A stretch of DNA of 64,000 nucleotides from Byssothecium circinans (taxonomy: Eukaryota; Ascomycota; Dothideomycetes; Pleosporales; Massarinaceae): assembly GCA_010015675.1 (NCBI GenBank), contig ML976984.1:334088-398087 (forward strand), read 5' to 3'. Under the pieces are notes generated by a model, which was given only the letters and a program-made list of their open reading frames with translations, had not been told where the DNA came from and searched no databases. How positions within the stretch are numbered: the first letter of the stretch is position 1; the number at the start of each line of letters is the position of its first letter. A program made the translations under genes and the position numbers. Shown here piece by piece: positions 1 through 12,600 of the stretch.

Positions 1-379
1 CTTGTAAAAGGGCATATTTGAAATCGCGCAGTATTAAATAGTAGGTAAAAGCGTTGTGGGTGGGTAGATTAATGGTCAAAAGCGTGTGGATATTCGTTGT
101 GAGAAAAGCGCGATTTTGGTGTCCGAGCTTTTTGCTGAATCGCGTGCTCCCCAAAAAACTGCATCGCCCATGCGGCGCAACGACAGCATGTCGCCTCGGG
201 AGACGTGCAGCACACTGATACGCCTCTAGATGAGTTTTGCTAATTTTACATCCGCGACAATAGATTCTTCCGCGGCAATACCCAACGGCAATTCGTTGTG
301 AATCTTGGGCTCAGCCTAGAGAAATACACGAAGACGCCGCAATAAGCGGGACATATCGCGTACGGCATTTCTAGCCTCA
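1..379. other. Left-edge intergenic sequence
   Basis: No coding region, RNA gene or repeat is supported here. It lies 3' of the F-box gene on the minus strand. Confidence 0.5.
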
Positions 380-2045
380 TTACAGCCTCTCAAAGTAATC
401 TCGGACGTCACCCCATTGTGCACCAGTTACTATAGCAAAAGTCTCGTCCGAGCGCTGGGTATCTCCAATAGATTGCGCAGTCGCATCTGATTCACCGCCA
501 TGTTCATCGATGGTCAGTGCAGTCGTAGATTCATCCATCTTCCGTTGCCAATCCACAGCATCCTCCATCCACCATGCTTTCGACACAGTAGGTGTACTGT
601 ACTCGAGCTCTATACCATTCGGATGCATCAGCTCGTCTCGAAGCCGATTCAAACGGTCCCAAGGATACTCGGCCTGCGCTATCCTCTGTCTAATCTCATA
701 GTGCGGATTGAAGTTGATTCCGATCATCTTCAGTGCTGTCTTTCGCTTGACCGCAGAGCTGTAAAGGTCGTGGAGCCACATCGCCTGCCGTTCAGTAATA
801 TGTCTCCACTCTCCTACTTCGTCCCAATTGCCAAAATCCATGCCAAAGAATTCCGTCTTTGGGCCTAACGTAATGCTGCGGGTATAGCCAGGCCCAAAAT
901 CACGACCAAATAACCGACGTGATACCTGCACAGATTCTAGTTTAGGGAACAGCGTCCCATCCAGAAGATCGGCGCCTTTGTTTGATCGAAAGTTAGTAAG
1001 GTCGACGCTTTGAAGCGTCTCGCAGTGGGCAGAGAGCAATTCCGTGAAGGTAAACGGGTCTTCATTGGAAAATAAGCCTCCTAATTGCAAATGCTCGAGT
1101 CTATTTGGCCATTGTAGGAGAAGCGCGAGCGCTTCAGGCGGGCTGAACCAGGTTGTGATGGAAAGGGACGAAAAAGGTGCTGTGCGCCGCGCCTAATAGA
1201 TAGTCAATAGGCATAATCCTTTTGGACTACCGGCCTAAGCTGTGTTTATCTACCTGATAAAGTGCACGCAACAATTGCGCATCGGGATGCACCAAATCGA
1301 GATCCAATCTTTTCAAGGCCGGCCATTTTATCGGATGCATAGTCTCCACCGTGAAACATTGAAGAGTCAAGTGCTGCACCAGCCTCATACTCGTGACGAT
1401 CTCTTGAAAGACTTCTCTTACGAATGGAAAACGTACTAGCCCAGCATCAACTCCCCAAGCGTCAACTCCCACAGCGTCAAGTCTTACACACTTCAAGTTT
1501 GGGAGCCGCTGCAATGGTATCCAAGCACCACGCTGAAGTTCCTCGTAATAGTTCCTTTGCTCGAATAAAAAGACTGGAAGTTCGGCCTTATAGACCTTAC
1601 AAATTTGTGCCAAACACATATCCTGCTCAAGCCTGCGACGCAGCTTGATGGTCTGTACACATGGACGAAGGTGTCCATTGTATTCCATCGGACTAGGTGA
1701 ATGGATGGTATGACTCAGATACAGTGCCGGCTGCACGATATTGCGCAGACGATGGCAGAGTCTTGATAGTGTCTTAGCGCATTGGATGTTGGGTGTGAAT
1801 TCACATTCGCATTCGAATTCGGATTTGGCGACAAAAGATACCCAGCGTGGCTGTGGTCGTTCCTCACAAATGGCGAGCTGGACAATGTCGACTAGGAGTT
1901 CATCGGGGAGCCTTAATAGGTAGTTTTCTCCGGGGTTCACTAGGACAGAGCGTATTCTCCCGTCGATGATGGTGAGTGTATTGTCCGATGAAAGACCCAG
2001 GTGGGTTTGGCGCCAGGCACTGTCTGATCCAGTCATCTTACGCAT
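380..2045 (-). CDS. F-box protein with leucine-rich-like C-terminus, two exons
   Basis: Exons run 2045-1254 and 1192-380, joined by a 61-nt intron (donor GTAGAT, acceptor ATTAG). The joined frame gives about 534 aa. An F-box-like motif, LRLPDELLVDIVQLAI, lies near residues 44-59. Such motifs bind Skp1 and place the protein in SCF ubiquitin-ligase complexes. The rest has short hydrophobic-rich segments (for example LPNLKCVRLDAVG and LEHLQLGGLF) that look like degenerate leucine-rich repeats used to choose substrates. The two open frames meet cleanly in phase 0 across the intron, which is why I treat them as one gene. The substrate is unknown, and fungal F-box proteins of this kind diverge fast. 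The ATG at 2045 is the first in frame. A shorter start (MTGSD) nine bases downstream is possible. Confidence 0.75.
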
Positions 2046-2396
2046 ACAGAAGACGCTATTTTGGATAGTTTCTTTCAGCAGGAAGCAGCTTAGGGTACAC
2101 AGTTTTCTCTTAATGAAGTGGAAGAAGCGTTAAACAGTAGACTCGCAAAAATACTGTGCGCGGTAAACGAGGTCGCACAGCCACATTGATTAGTTGGGGG
2201 CCTGTCAGTGCATAATCACAAGGTATGATTAGTAACGGATGTAGACAGACTCGGTATGAGAAAACGATCTCCTTAGTACGTTTATTCTGATGAACATTCT
2301 AGACTTGGTAAAATTTTGCTCGACTCTGGACACACCGCTTTACGATTTCCATTTACTGAGTCAAACACATCTCCTCGAGTCACAGACTTACCAATA

Positions 2397-3430
2397 TTAT
2401 ATTGGTATTGTATCATTAGCAGGTAAACAGGGACCTCTCAAAGCCTCGATACGCGCCGTCGCATTGACGACAAGATTTGCCAGAGGACTCGTGCCGCACT
2501 TCAGTCCAAGAACGAAAGCCTGGCTGTGCTATTTAAAACGTCAGCGAAACTTATTACGAGAGATATAGGAAGGTGACTAAGACATACCACGTCCGCGAGG
2601 AAGGGCGCCGTATGCGTATGGTCCATCGGATAATTCGCTATCACCACCTCCTTGCCGAGCAGTTTCTGGGCTTGCGCAGCGTAATTGCCATGCTGCACAT
2701 AATACACGTTGGAAGCGGGACCGCCGAGTTCAAGCGTAGAGAGCCTTGATGAATCAGTCTTTTGGTGTTCAGTTCTTTAAGTAGGTGACCTACATGCTGT
2801 AGTACGCGAACACAGGCGACTTGTAGACGTAGGTCCCACTGTCCCATACATTGGTTGGAAGCTGTTCAGCTAACACGACACCCGCCGCCCCTAATGAAAG
2901 GAAATTCTTTGATGCTGATTTGATATACGTGGGGAAAGTCTGGACGACTTCCGTGACGTTACTAGGCACTGTTAGCCAGTGTTCATCACACATCATAGGG
3001 GCATTGCTTACTTGAAAACCACAGTACACGTCTCATTCCCTGCACCTGGGCAAGCCGCTCTTCCTTTATCTCCCGTGGTACTTGTCGAACCGTTTTTGGG
3101 CGCCCCAACGTCATTGATTCCGAACTCAATGACAACCCAGTCGCCAGCCTTCAGTGCCGCGGCAATGCGGTCAAAGCGTCCTTCACGGGTGAACGAACGA
3201 GCTGATCGAGCGGCGTAGGCTGAGTTGTTTATTTTTGCGTTGTTTCCAAAGGAGTATTGGAGATACTGCGCCCAGCCTTCGGTACCGTTGTGGCCTCCAT
3301 CTGGTGCTGTTGTGGAATCGCCTGCTACCCAGATGGTTGGGACATTCCCGGCTTGTCTAGAAACAATAGGTGAAGAGAGTGCAAAACTTTCTAATGCGGC
3401 GAATACTAGGGCTAGTAGTGCCGAACGCAT
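2397..3430 (-). CDS. Secreted rhamnogalacturonan acetylesterase (SGNH hydrolase, CE12 type)
   Basis: Four exons are predicted: 3430-3012, 2961-2794, 2744-2588 and 2528-2397, with introns of 50, 49 and 59 nt. They give about 291 aa. The N-terminus is a secretion signal (MRSALLALVFAALESFALS). The GDSTTA block I (nucleophile Ser), GINDV block III (Asn) and DHTHT block V (catalytic Asp and His) mark an SGNH hydrolase of the rhamnogalacturonan acetylesterase family. These enzymes remove acetyl groups from the pectin backbone (rhamnogalacturonan I) outside the cell. The last exon (AFVLGLKCGTSPLANLVV) matches the usual family C-terminus, so the gene looks intact. A role in plant cell-wall breakdown is inferred from the family. 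No other pectinase genes are adjacent. Confidence 0.85.
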
Positions 3431-5139
3431 GATGGCTGCTTGACGGTTGTGTCAAGGTCACGTGACGGCGCAATCAGGATGTTTCTGACAGCGAAGGCCA
3501 AGTGTGACATCCTTCTCATATATGAGTCGACGGCGGTACATAATGGCCTTTGCGTATTCAAGGAACGAGAAGCGTGCTATGAGTGCAATTTGCGGGGTAC
3601 AAGGTAATTACCAGAACTAGCGGGAGAACAAGCACCGAGATTTCATAAATTATCCGGCCAGCGCAATCACGTCGAGGCTATGGTACGAGCTTCCATTGTT
3701 CGGGTCTGGTGTCGAGTCCCATCGTCAAAGTCAAGATATCGCGGATTTTTATTCCCTCACCAAAGCACCCACTCCCGGGATCGCTCCGTGGTATTCTAGC
3801 TACAAGGTTTTGGCCACGAGACGACAAACTTCCCTTCTGCACTATGCATCTTCCAGAATATGGAGAAGCATCTCTTTAACAATTCTGTTCCTAGGGCGGA
3901 GAAGCATTCATCAGGACGAAATACGGTTTTCGTTCCCTTATCCACAGAGCTTCCACTCCTCCCATGTTCGACATCAGTTCCACTTTCGAGCAAACCCACA
4001 GGTCGTAAAACATAGAATAGAATGCTTTCAGAAAACTAGGACTCGCAAACATTCTAAAGGATGAACGGAATATCATATGCAGAGGTTTCGCTCTCTCAGT
4101 TCATGCATCCGTAGTTGGGACATCTTTTTTGGGAGATCGGAAGACGCGTATAAGGCACGTCGTATCAACCTTTGGGGAAGCGTGAAAGTAATTTTGAGGA
4201 AGTGAGGAAGGCGAGGCATCCTAGTGCGGTACAGGATATTCTGGTGTGGAACGAAACGTTCTGGTGTATAACATGTAATTTTCAGAACCGGGGCCTCTAT
4301 CAGTCCACTCCAAAAATCTTTGGCAATATCAGAAGACCGACACAGCCCACATCCTACTGAGTTTTGAAAGAGTGAAGCAGCGGGGGAGCGAAGACATTTT
4401 ATTGCCGAAAGCAGTATTTTAGAACTAGGGGTCTCGCTCATTCCATGTAACACACTGTCCGCATATTTTGTAGAGAAAATAAGGGGAAGCGAGGAGAAGA
4501 GGAAAGAACATCATTCCGCCCTTCTCCGTATTTTATAACCTGAAAGACCGGCTTAACAGCAAACATGTCTCGCGCAGTATTCGGGGTTTGAAGGGAGAAA
4601 CCTCCTCACTCCATGACCAGAAGCAAATGCCATTATGGAAAAGCAAGAGAGAACAAACATGGCTCGTCCATCGATGACTTTTGAGCCCAACGATATGCAG
4701 AATGCCGTGTTGGCGTTTTTGAGCGAAAGATCTCGCCTACTCCATGTAGATGCGGGTCCAGGTTTTAGTGTTAGGACAGGAGTTGTCAGTGGTGTAAAAA
4801 GAGACAGGGACGAGCAGCAGAATGAGTGGTACTTATACCTCAGCTTACAGGCGCTGAGCGCACGAGCATCATGAGAGATGACGTGCATTTACGTGGCGAA
4901 GATCTGGGTAAGACATACCGAGCTTACGCTACCTTTCGAGCGATTAACAGCATCAAATTTTGGTGAGGAACAATCGAGGTTTAAACATTTATTATCATTC
5001 ATATAGATCATTATACTGATACAGAAAGAAGGGAAATACGATATATCAACAGCCCCTGTGTATTTCCCCCTGCTCAATGGACGATAGAAATATTACATTT
5101 TCACCATTAGCGCCTCTCTAACACAGTCTCCTTCCGAAT
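3431..5139. other. Intergenic, no gene recognised
   Basis: This 1.7-kb stretch has only short open frames without recognisable motifs, codon pattern or splice context. I see no clear RNA gene or mobile element. Confidence 0.45.
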
Positions 5140-6685
5140 CTAACCAGCCTGGTACAGACCCAGCGCGACGACATGCGGGTTGATCATCGTCAAATTGAAA
5201 GGCGTGAGGAAGGGGTCCGCATCAGTCAAAGCAACAAACATAGTCCCATTGATAGCTGGATCACCCTCAAACACCTCGCCAGCAGGCTGATACGTGTATC
5301 CCTTCCTCTCTCCCGTCACAGTAAGCGGGGTGTATGTCAAGTTGAGTTGCGAGACCCAAGCGACGAACGACGGCGTGCCGGCGGTAGTAGCCGTGACGTA
5401 TGAGTTGTTGGGGCCGACGGGAAGGCCGGGCTGCTCCCAGGTAAGATTGACCAACTTGCCCGGGAAGGAAAGAGGTTCAGAGCGGTTACGCGCGATGGCG
5501 GGTCCACAGTTGTATCCGGTGACGTTGACGTTGACGCAAGACTCGTCGGGCGGGATGGTAGAGTTTGACGGGTCGGCGACACGGTTACCGATCACCTCGT
5601 TGGGCTGCGTATCGTTTGCTGAAACGCGGTTCGGGTTCGCCTGGTTGACGAAGAACAAGGCCGGGAAGTTTTGCCATGCAAGCCGGGTAGTGTTCTGTGG
5701 GCACTCGGAGATGTAGGGAGCGAGATACGTCCAGGCCCAAGACTGCGGGATCCCCGTCTCAAACCATACAGGCATTGGGTGCAGACCCAACATCTGACGG
5801 AAACTCAACTGCTGTCTCGACTCCACAGTGATGGACTGCGAAAGCAATTGTCCAACCTCCCGGCTATCGAGATGATTGATGAAGCCCAAGACACCTGACT
5901 CGCCCCAGCGGGTGACCTTCTGGTTGAAGTCGATGAATTCACGGACCGTGGTGAAGGGGTAGTTGTATGTGCATTGCGGAGCCGCAGCCTCGCCGAGCAT
6001 GTTGGAGAGAAGGGTGGCGTGGCCGGTTTCTTGGATCGCCATGAAGGCGATGTAGGCACGATCTTCGGCAGTCAGACCCTCCGCGAGGAAATCTTCTTCA
6101 GAGAAAACGGCGAGACCGTTATTGAAGAGGTCGAGCTCGATCCATTCTTGGTAAAGACCGAGCTGGATGGACTCAAAGTCGAAGTCACTGTTTACCATAT
6201 ACCGAGGCTCAGTTCCGTTGGTGCCGAGACCACCAGCAGGCGTGTACGGTGCCGGGGCAGGTTCCTTGAGGATTCCATCTGCGTTGTAGTAGGTTGCCGT
6301 TGGGTTTGGCGGGAGAGGTGCAATGGCGGTAGCCAGAGTGGTGTTCGCCATTACGGCTCTAGTGGTGGTGGGTGAACCTGAGAAAGGGCCATGGCTTGTG
6401 GCGCCAGTCACATCGGAGCTTCTGCGTGGTGGTGCCGAGGGAGCTGTTGTCTCAATCGCCTGTGATGCGTTAAGTTGAGTTTTGGGGAAATGAGTTTGAA
6501 ATACGGATACATACAGGAATCTGCGAGTCCGGCCCAAAACTTGACGCAGCAGCACCAGTAGGCTGGCTAACAGTCAAAGGGAAATCGGCGTCGGTGTATC
6601 CTGGCACCTGCGGAGCGGGAGCAGCCACAGCGAGTGCTGCAAGCAGCGTCGAAACGTAGAGAGTCCTAGTCATCATATTGTCCAA
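5140..6685 (-). CDS. Secreted Rds1-like protein, ferritin-like fold
   Basis: Exons are 6685-6515 and 6459-5140, with a 55-nt intron (GTATGT...CACAG), giving about 496 aa. The start may be any of three nearby ATGs (6685, 6676, 6673). The one at 6673 gives the cleanest signal peptide (MTRTLYVSTLLAALAVAAPAP). A serine/threonine/proline-rich linker follows. The core then has ferritin-like helices with conserved acidic and histidine residues (LYQEWIELDLFNNGL, YIAFMAIQETGHATLLSNML, VTRWGESGVLGFINHLDSREVG). This matches the fungal stress protein Rds1 and ferritin-like domain family. Many NxS/T sites in the C-terminal half fit a glycosylated secreted protein. The S. pombe homologue is induced by stress. 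Metal binding is plausible but not shown here. Confidence 0.85.
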
Positions 6686-6735
6686 TTGTTTAACCTGAAG
6701 GTCTCCTGCTTTTCCAACCTTTTGGGCCGGCCGAA

Positions 6736-6748
6736 GCCATTATAACCC
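6736..6748 (-). promoter_or_regulatory. Possible TATA box of the Rds1-like gene
   Basis: On the minus strand GGTTATAATGG lies about 55-65 bp upstream of the predicted start, a usual place for a core promoter. The evidence is sequence only. Confidence 0.3.
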
Positions 6749-7686
6749 CGCCACTGGTGGCCAAGGCAAACTTACGTGCTGATGACAGCTATGCAACGCT
6801 CGGTAACGGTATTTCACCATGACTTCATGACACTCTGAAGTCGGAAGTGACAAGGTCGGCATCGGATTAAAACACTGCCGGGGACCTGCATATATCCAGA
6901 ACGCCGTCAGACTAGACACGTAAAAAGCATCTCGGGAAGAAACAACATGCCAATGAAACGGAACGGAAGATCGATAAACGAGCGAATAGAGTTGGTAGAT
7001 CCCAGTTCAGGTGTGGAGACGCGTAGTCGCTTGTCAGTTTCGAGCGTGATGTAGAGATGACATGCTCGATCTTGGTGACATCTGAGCCGCCACTGTGCCC
7101 GATTGGTGTCGGCCTTGCTCAGACATGTGACAGACTAGGGTAGCCGGCATATTGTCGTGCATTAACCATGTCAGAACAGCATGTTTGCGAGCAAAAATCC
7201 CATGAGTTCTGCTGAGAAATTCGATCTGTCGAGAACTGGAACGGGTCTTCCGCGGAGCCGCATCGTCATCGATCGGGACGGCAACTTAGCGCTTCTTTCT
7301 GTATGTGTTCCTTGTACATTAACTGCCGATTTAAACACGTTAAAATGCATGATATCGGTTTGTACAGGGTAGAGGAACGTGAAGGTTCTCACTTGGGACT
7401 TGCCATGCGAGAAACCGATTTTGCTTAGGAGGTCAGTGTGAGAGGTGACGTCGGGTCAGAGGTCGGTATCACCTAAACACGTATCCATGACGACAGACTT
7501 GCACGAACGACCAGCTTCTCTTCGGTAGCACAAATTGTGAAACTTCAGACTACCTGCATGCAGAGAGATGCGGTGCATGCTCGAATACCGTCGCATTATT
7601 GATTCCACAGATATCGTGAAGCGGCCCGTTGCGCGTTAGATCCGAACTGGCAGTGTCCAACGCGGAGCATACGCTTTCTGTTCCCA
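6749..7686. other. Intergenic, no gene recognised
   Basis: It lies between the Rds1-like promoter and the 3' end of TRM1. Only short open frames without recognisable motifs are present. Confidence 0.5.
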
Positions 7687-9794
7687 CTACTTCGCGCGCG
7701 CCATGGGTCCCCAATTTTCCCTCGGCGCAAGTTGATAGCGGACGTACTTCCCTCTTTCTAGATCTTTGCCGAGCTTTTCATCAAACTTGACGTTGAAATT
7801 AACTCCCAGGTACGATGGATGATCACTTGCTATTTCCGCCGCATTTTCCTTCTCAGTCTCAGGCTGCGCATCTTTCATTGCTGCATCTCCCGGGGCTGCG
7901 GCCTTCTCCGCAGAGCCATTCGTGCCGGCTATGACTTCATTCGTCTGTGTAGATTGCTTGTCGTCCGCTTTGGGCTGATGTGCAGTCCCATGCGACATGA
8001 TTGTACGCCCCGCGCTTCCCTCTTTCAGCTGGTTTTTCAATGGAGCTTTCTGGCGGGTCCACTCAAGCATCACATGCCAAATATCTCTCCACGACGCGTC
8101 TGTCTTGACGGAACCGGGCTTGCAGTGACTCATTGCTACCCTAAAGCCTGCATGGCGCAGAGCGCCGCGTAAGGGTGCAACACCAGGTGCAGAGCAGTGG
8201 ATGACTTTCGAGATGGAGCTTGGAATGAAGAAGAAGGGATGATGGTCCACTTCTGCAGGGTTCGCTTTTGGGATTATAGGGTCCAGCTGCTCTGGTTCCT
8301 TCTGCTTGTCTACATTCTCCACACCGAAAGTGATCTCTTCCATGGCCGTGTGTAGCATGCCTTCAATGCGGTCTATGGTCGGGTACGTCCCTCGGTCAAC
8401 TTCTTTCAGCTGTGCGAGAACGCGTTTTATGAAATCTACGTTGTGTAGAGGGCCACCATACATGGGACCGGAGAGCTGAACCATGTTAGCCTGGAAAATA
8501 TCCGTGCCAATATAGATGTACTAACATGAGTCTTGAACCCGCAATGCTCGCAGTGTTCGTTAGCAGATGGACCAGACGCAAAAGAGTGCTTGGAGAACTC
8601 AGCGCCATTCTTGTTCTTCTGGATCTTGTTTCGAGCGAGCAGCTGCGTGGTCCAAGAGCCGCAGCCACTGTCACAATGGTAGACGATCATGGTCTTCCCA
8701 GCTAGTAGTTTGACATCGTTGGGTGATTTTCGCACTCGAACAAAGACTCTGATGTAGTAATCGATCGAGAGGGATAGCAGAGGCTCGATGGCCATGCCGT
8801 ATCTTGCTGCGGATGAGGCGATGGCGTGCAGAATCAGGCGTAGACCACCTTCGTGGCATGGATCGCCTTTTAGAGGCAGCCCGCCATATTGCGAATACGT
8901 CTTTTCAAGGTAGCCGTGCGAGGCAAATATGGCGGAGTCAGTGCAAGTCACGCATAACAAGCCTTCGTCGTTGATCGCTTGAATAGCAGAGTCAATGAAT
9001 GGGGCCGCAGTGCCGTATGGATCGAGGTCAATCACATCGTAGCCTTTCTTTTCCACAAAGCTGTACATGTGGGCAATCGCATTACCCGTGTTGGCCTTGA
9101 TCTTGTCCTCTAGCTTGTTGTGTTTCACATTCAGCGCGATCGCAGCGGTGGCCTTTTCTGACATGTCGTTGGCTGTTACGGAGGTCGCGAAAGGGATTTC
9201 TTGGGCATACCGCAGCGCACGAAGACCGGTCGCGGAGAGGGCATCTAGGATGGTAAAGGGCGGTTTCCAAGCGGGGCGCTCTTCAGCAGCCATGCCGGTG
9301 ACATCTTGCTCTCCTTCTGTTAAAGCACTTTCGACATGCGCGCTCTTGAGCTTCTTCGCGGGCGCTTCCAACTCGGCTACGGCGATCTCGGTCTCATCTA
9401 GCTTCCTCTTATTGGAGGCGCCATTTTCGCTTGTTTCTGCCCCAGCTTGTTGCTCTTTATCATTACCACGATTCTTTATCTTCTGCATTTTTCTCTCTGC
9501 CTTCTTCTGCGCCTGTTCATGCTTCGCTTGTTTCCGCGCCGTCATGTCCTGCCCAAAAGTCTTGATCGCCAGCACGCTCAAGTCGCGGTTGAACTGCTGG
9601 ATGGGGTTGTAGAAGACCTGCTGCTTCCGTGTATCCTCTTTCGACAGGCGTGGGTCGGTCGATGTGGGGATGTCGTGGGGCACGAGGATGTGCGCCAGCC
9701 CCTCCTTGATAGTGGTGTATTCCTTTCCTTCATGGCTGATGTTCTGCCCACACTTGGGAGGGGCCTCAATCGTGTTTTTGGGGGAATCGGCCAT
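7687..9794 (-). CDS. TRM1: tRNA (guanine26-N2)-dimethyltransferase, TRM1
   Basis: Exons are 9794-8526 and 8475-7687, with a 50-nt intron (GTTAGT...GCTAAC...TTCAG), giving 685 aa from the ATG at 9794. TRM1 uses S-adenosylmethionine to methylate G26 of many tRNAs in nucleus and mitochondria. Visible signatures are the SAM-binding region ILDALSATGLRALRYA, the catalytic-loop motif DVIDLDPYGTAAPFIDSA, the CHEGGLRLIL segment, Cys pairs (CDSGCGSW and CEHCGF) that probably bind zinc, and SGPMYGGPLHN. A lysine/glutamate-rich insert near residues 80-155 includes possible nuclear signals (KRKLDE, KKLK). The frame stays open upstream for 94 further codons to 10076, rich in Arg and Ser (see findings). The ATG at 9794 was chosen because conserved sequence begins just after it. 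Confidence 0.93.
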
Positions 9795-10418
9795 TGTCGC
9801 GAATGGCTTTTGCGTGAAAGGAATGTATATTCGACAGAGGGAGTTATCGGTTGCCCATGTTCTGTGGAGGATGCGACGGGCCGGTCGAGCACATGGAAGC
9901 CGGCGAAAAAAGGACAGCACGGCCAGCTCGACGTTAAAGAGCTGGTACACGTTTGCAGTGAAGGAGAAGGCGGGCGGGCTGCGGTGAGATGACACGACGT
10001 GAGAGGTGTGTGATTGAGGCCTGCACCGAGGCGCCAAACTTTTAGACTCACGATTTAAGCTTAAATTTAGCGCCATTCAAAATCTTGGCAGCGTCCCCGC
10101 GACACCACTCATTCTAGGAGAGATGCCTCACTTCGACTTGTACAGTTCACAGTCCTCATAATGGCTTCAGGTAACCATAGAGCATCATTTCCTCAAGACC
10201 ATAACTTGGCAATCTGGAAGTATTCGCCATGCCACTCGTATTATCAGCCTCAACGCCGAGACAGGTGCCTGAAATAGCCCCCAATACGGAGAGTGTTTGA
10301 ATGCCGAATCTCCCGTCATCACTCAAAGGTGAGGTTTCTCACCTCTGCACCGTCTCTCCCACTATTCCTTCACTCCTTTCTGTCGTCCCTCCTTAATTAT
10401 CTTTCACTGCACTTCGCC
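9795..10418. promoter_or_regulatory. Shared divergent promoter region, TRM1 and the downstream plus-strand gene
   Basis: About 620 bp separate the two divergent starts. The TRM1-proximal part (9795-10076) is also an open in-frame extension of TRM1. A pyrimidine-rich tract before 10419 looks like a fungal 5' leader. Confidence 0.35.
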
Positions 10419-11657
10419 ATGGGGAAACCGTCCCTCGCACCTCCCAAGGGCTACCGTGATGACGCTGAGGCCCTCTCGCTCCATACGACACCCGAAGATT
10501 ACGACTACGACGACGCGCCCGACACGCAAGGCCTGCTTCCCCCCTCCTACCATGACAGCCACGGCGAAAGCTCCAGCGCTGCTTCCAATCTCACATCCCG
10601 TCACGGCGCACCCTCGAACCGAATCGACCATCATCGCGATGTCTCGACAAAAAACGGGGTACCACAGGTCAGCGAGACCGCTACCTTAATGAACCCACAA
10701 TATGATACAGATCCGACGTACTTGGAGGAAGGGATTCGCGCCTTCGCTCGCCAGGCGCCGCGTCCTTTGGTGTACATCCTGGGCACGCACCAGGAAACCA
10801 CGAGGCACCGGGACAAGAAGGAGAGGAAGACGGTCACCGACTTTAGGATCGTGATGCACCTGCAGCAGTACTTGAAGCACAACTTTGACCCCAATGCGAC
10901 GTCTCAGTTCGAGCTGACCACGGTGGAGAACGGCGAGAAGACATACCGCGGTACAGTCACCAAGCAGCGTGCGCCAGGCTTCAAACAGGACATCGAGGTC
11001 GGCGCTCCCAAGCCCACCCTCACCGAGTGGTGTCACCGCTACTGCGCGTCTCCCCGTGCGCTTAGGGTCTTTAGACTGCAGCGTCCCGTGACTGGGTTTG
11101 ACGGAGAGGTAATACGGAGCCGCATCGAAGGCCTCATCCGCTCGACCAGCTACCGTGGCTTCATCAGCGTCACATTTCCCGTCGAGGAGAAGAACATCGA
11201 CATCTACACCACCAACCGCATCAACGAATGGCGTCTAAAGACGTGGGTGCGCTGGGCCTTCTATCTCTCCTTCCTGTGGATCTTCTCCTGGCCGTCGCTC
11301 TTCCTCGCCACCAAGCGCTACGCCGTCGTGCGTGCCGAATGGCCCTTCTCCGTCACCGACAACGCAGGCAACAAGCGCTATACAACAATGAGCGAAAATC
11401 AGTGGTTCGAAAAGTGGCAGGTCGCCATCCGCCGTCTGGTGCTGGGCCAATATGAGGGAGAAGCGACGGATGATGTTCTAGCTGGCGTTATCGCACGCCC
11501 AGAAGATCCTCAGATTCCTGGGACCCTCAACTCGGGTCTGCAGGGCCTGGACCAAGCTGCTGGACTCCTAAGCCAGGGATTTAGGTTTGCGAGGGCGCTG
11601 CAGAGCGGGGAGCAATTGGGCAGTAGTTTGCAGGGTGGTTGGGGATACGACACCTGA
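10419..11657 (+). CDS. Conserved fungal membrane protein of unknown function
   Basis: A single exon of 412 aa. I chose the ATG at 10419 because it has a strong context (CGCCATGG) and because the upstream 42 codons look like a pyrimidine-rich leader. The first ~110 residues are acidic and serine-rich and probably disordered (DYDYDDAPDTQGLLPPSY). A folded region follows. One clear hydrophobic segment near residues 270-295 (WAFYLSFLWIFSWPSLFLATKRY) probably crosses a membrane, and the C-terminus is glycine- and leucine-rich. I do not recognise a named family. The even codon use and long unbroken frame make it a real gene. Confidence 0.75.
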   Translation: MGKPSLAPPKGYRDDAEALSLHTTPEDYDYDDAPDTQGLLPPSYHDSHGESSSAASNLTSRHGAPSNRIDHHRDVSTKNGVPQVSETATLMNPQYDTDPTYLEEGIRAFARQAPRPLVYILGTHQETTRHRDKKERKTVTDFRIVMHLQQYLKHNFDPNATSQFELTTVENGEKTYRGTVTKQRAPGFKQDIEVGAPKPTLTEWCHRYCASPRALRVFRLQRPVTGFDGEVIRSRIEGLIRSTSYRGFISVTFPVEEKNIDIYTTNRINEWRLKTWVRWAFYLSFLWIFSWPSLFLATKRYAVVRAEWPFSVTDNAGNKRYTTMSENQWFEKWQVAIRRLVLGQYEGEATDDVLAGVIARPEDPQIPGTLNSGLQGLDQAAGLLSQGFRFARALQSGEQLGSSLQGGWGYDT

Positions 11658-12590
11658 CTTTCTGAGGGGATGCGACCGAGGCGACGTCGTTGATCTGATT
11701 TCAGACTTTGTTTTCGCACGTATGATTACATTTATCTGCCCTGTCCGTTCCGATTATTCCTTTGTCTACGATACTTGTCCATCGACCTAGCAAGGACCCA
11801 TCTTCCCTTCAATCTATTCTTTGCTACCTATCAAGCATTCAAGTGCATTGGTCTCCACTTCTTGGCAAGCTCCCGCGGTATCGAAATTCAGGAACAATGC
11901 GCTGCAGGAATGCACTTTGTAAATCTTGTCGAATTCGGATCCAGGATCTAATAGTTTGCAATGGATTAGCTCAATCAATACTCTCCGTGGCGCAGCATGG
12001 AGCCTACAAATTACGGTCCTCGTTCTAGCTCACAAAACGTGGCAGTGTCACGTTGCTCAACCATCAAGCCTCCGTGCACTTAAAAAATTGCTGACACGAT
12101 CTCCAGCTAATTATTATACAGCACAGATTAAATGATGCCAGTGCAGCGGAGTCTGGATAACGTTTACAGAGCGTCCCCGCAATCACGTATCCGACAGACC
12201 AAAAAGGGCAAACAAGCTATTGGCCTATATATTGTCCTCGTGGTCGGATGCTTTCGAACAGGATGGTCTCGCGTAACCTCACCACTGGCTTAGGGATATG
12301 ATAAGAAATACCTCGGTAAGAGAGGATGCTGGATGCTTCGATCAACTGGCCACTGCGCAACTTAGGGGCCCTACTATTCTATTGAGACCAAGGGCATATG
12401 GTCCTTCCGTATACTTGTAGAAATTTTTAGCGCGAATAAGGAATCGAGGTGGTGTTTGGCTGATTCCATGATGATGTTTGCCATGGGAGGAGCCTCACTT
12501 CGATTTATCGAATGGGTGGGTGCGGCAACAATCTTTGGCTAAGATGCATACACGCACAGCTTTAGCTGGGAAAGAGGACCCCCGAGGTTT
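11658..12590. other. Intergenic, no gene recognised
   Basis: This holds the 3' flank of the membrane protein gene and the 5' flank of the secreted-protein gene. I see nothing else supportable. Confidence 0.5.
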
Positions 12591-12600
12591 GTATAAAAAG
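12591..12600 (+). promoter_or_regulatory. TATA box of the small secreted protein gene
   Basis: GTATAAAAAG lies 126 bp upstream of the start codon. It is followed by a C/T-rich and CAA-rich leader typical of highly expressed fungal genes. Confidence 0.55.
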
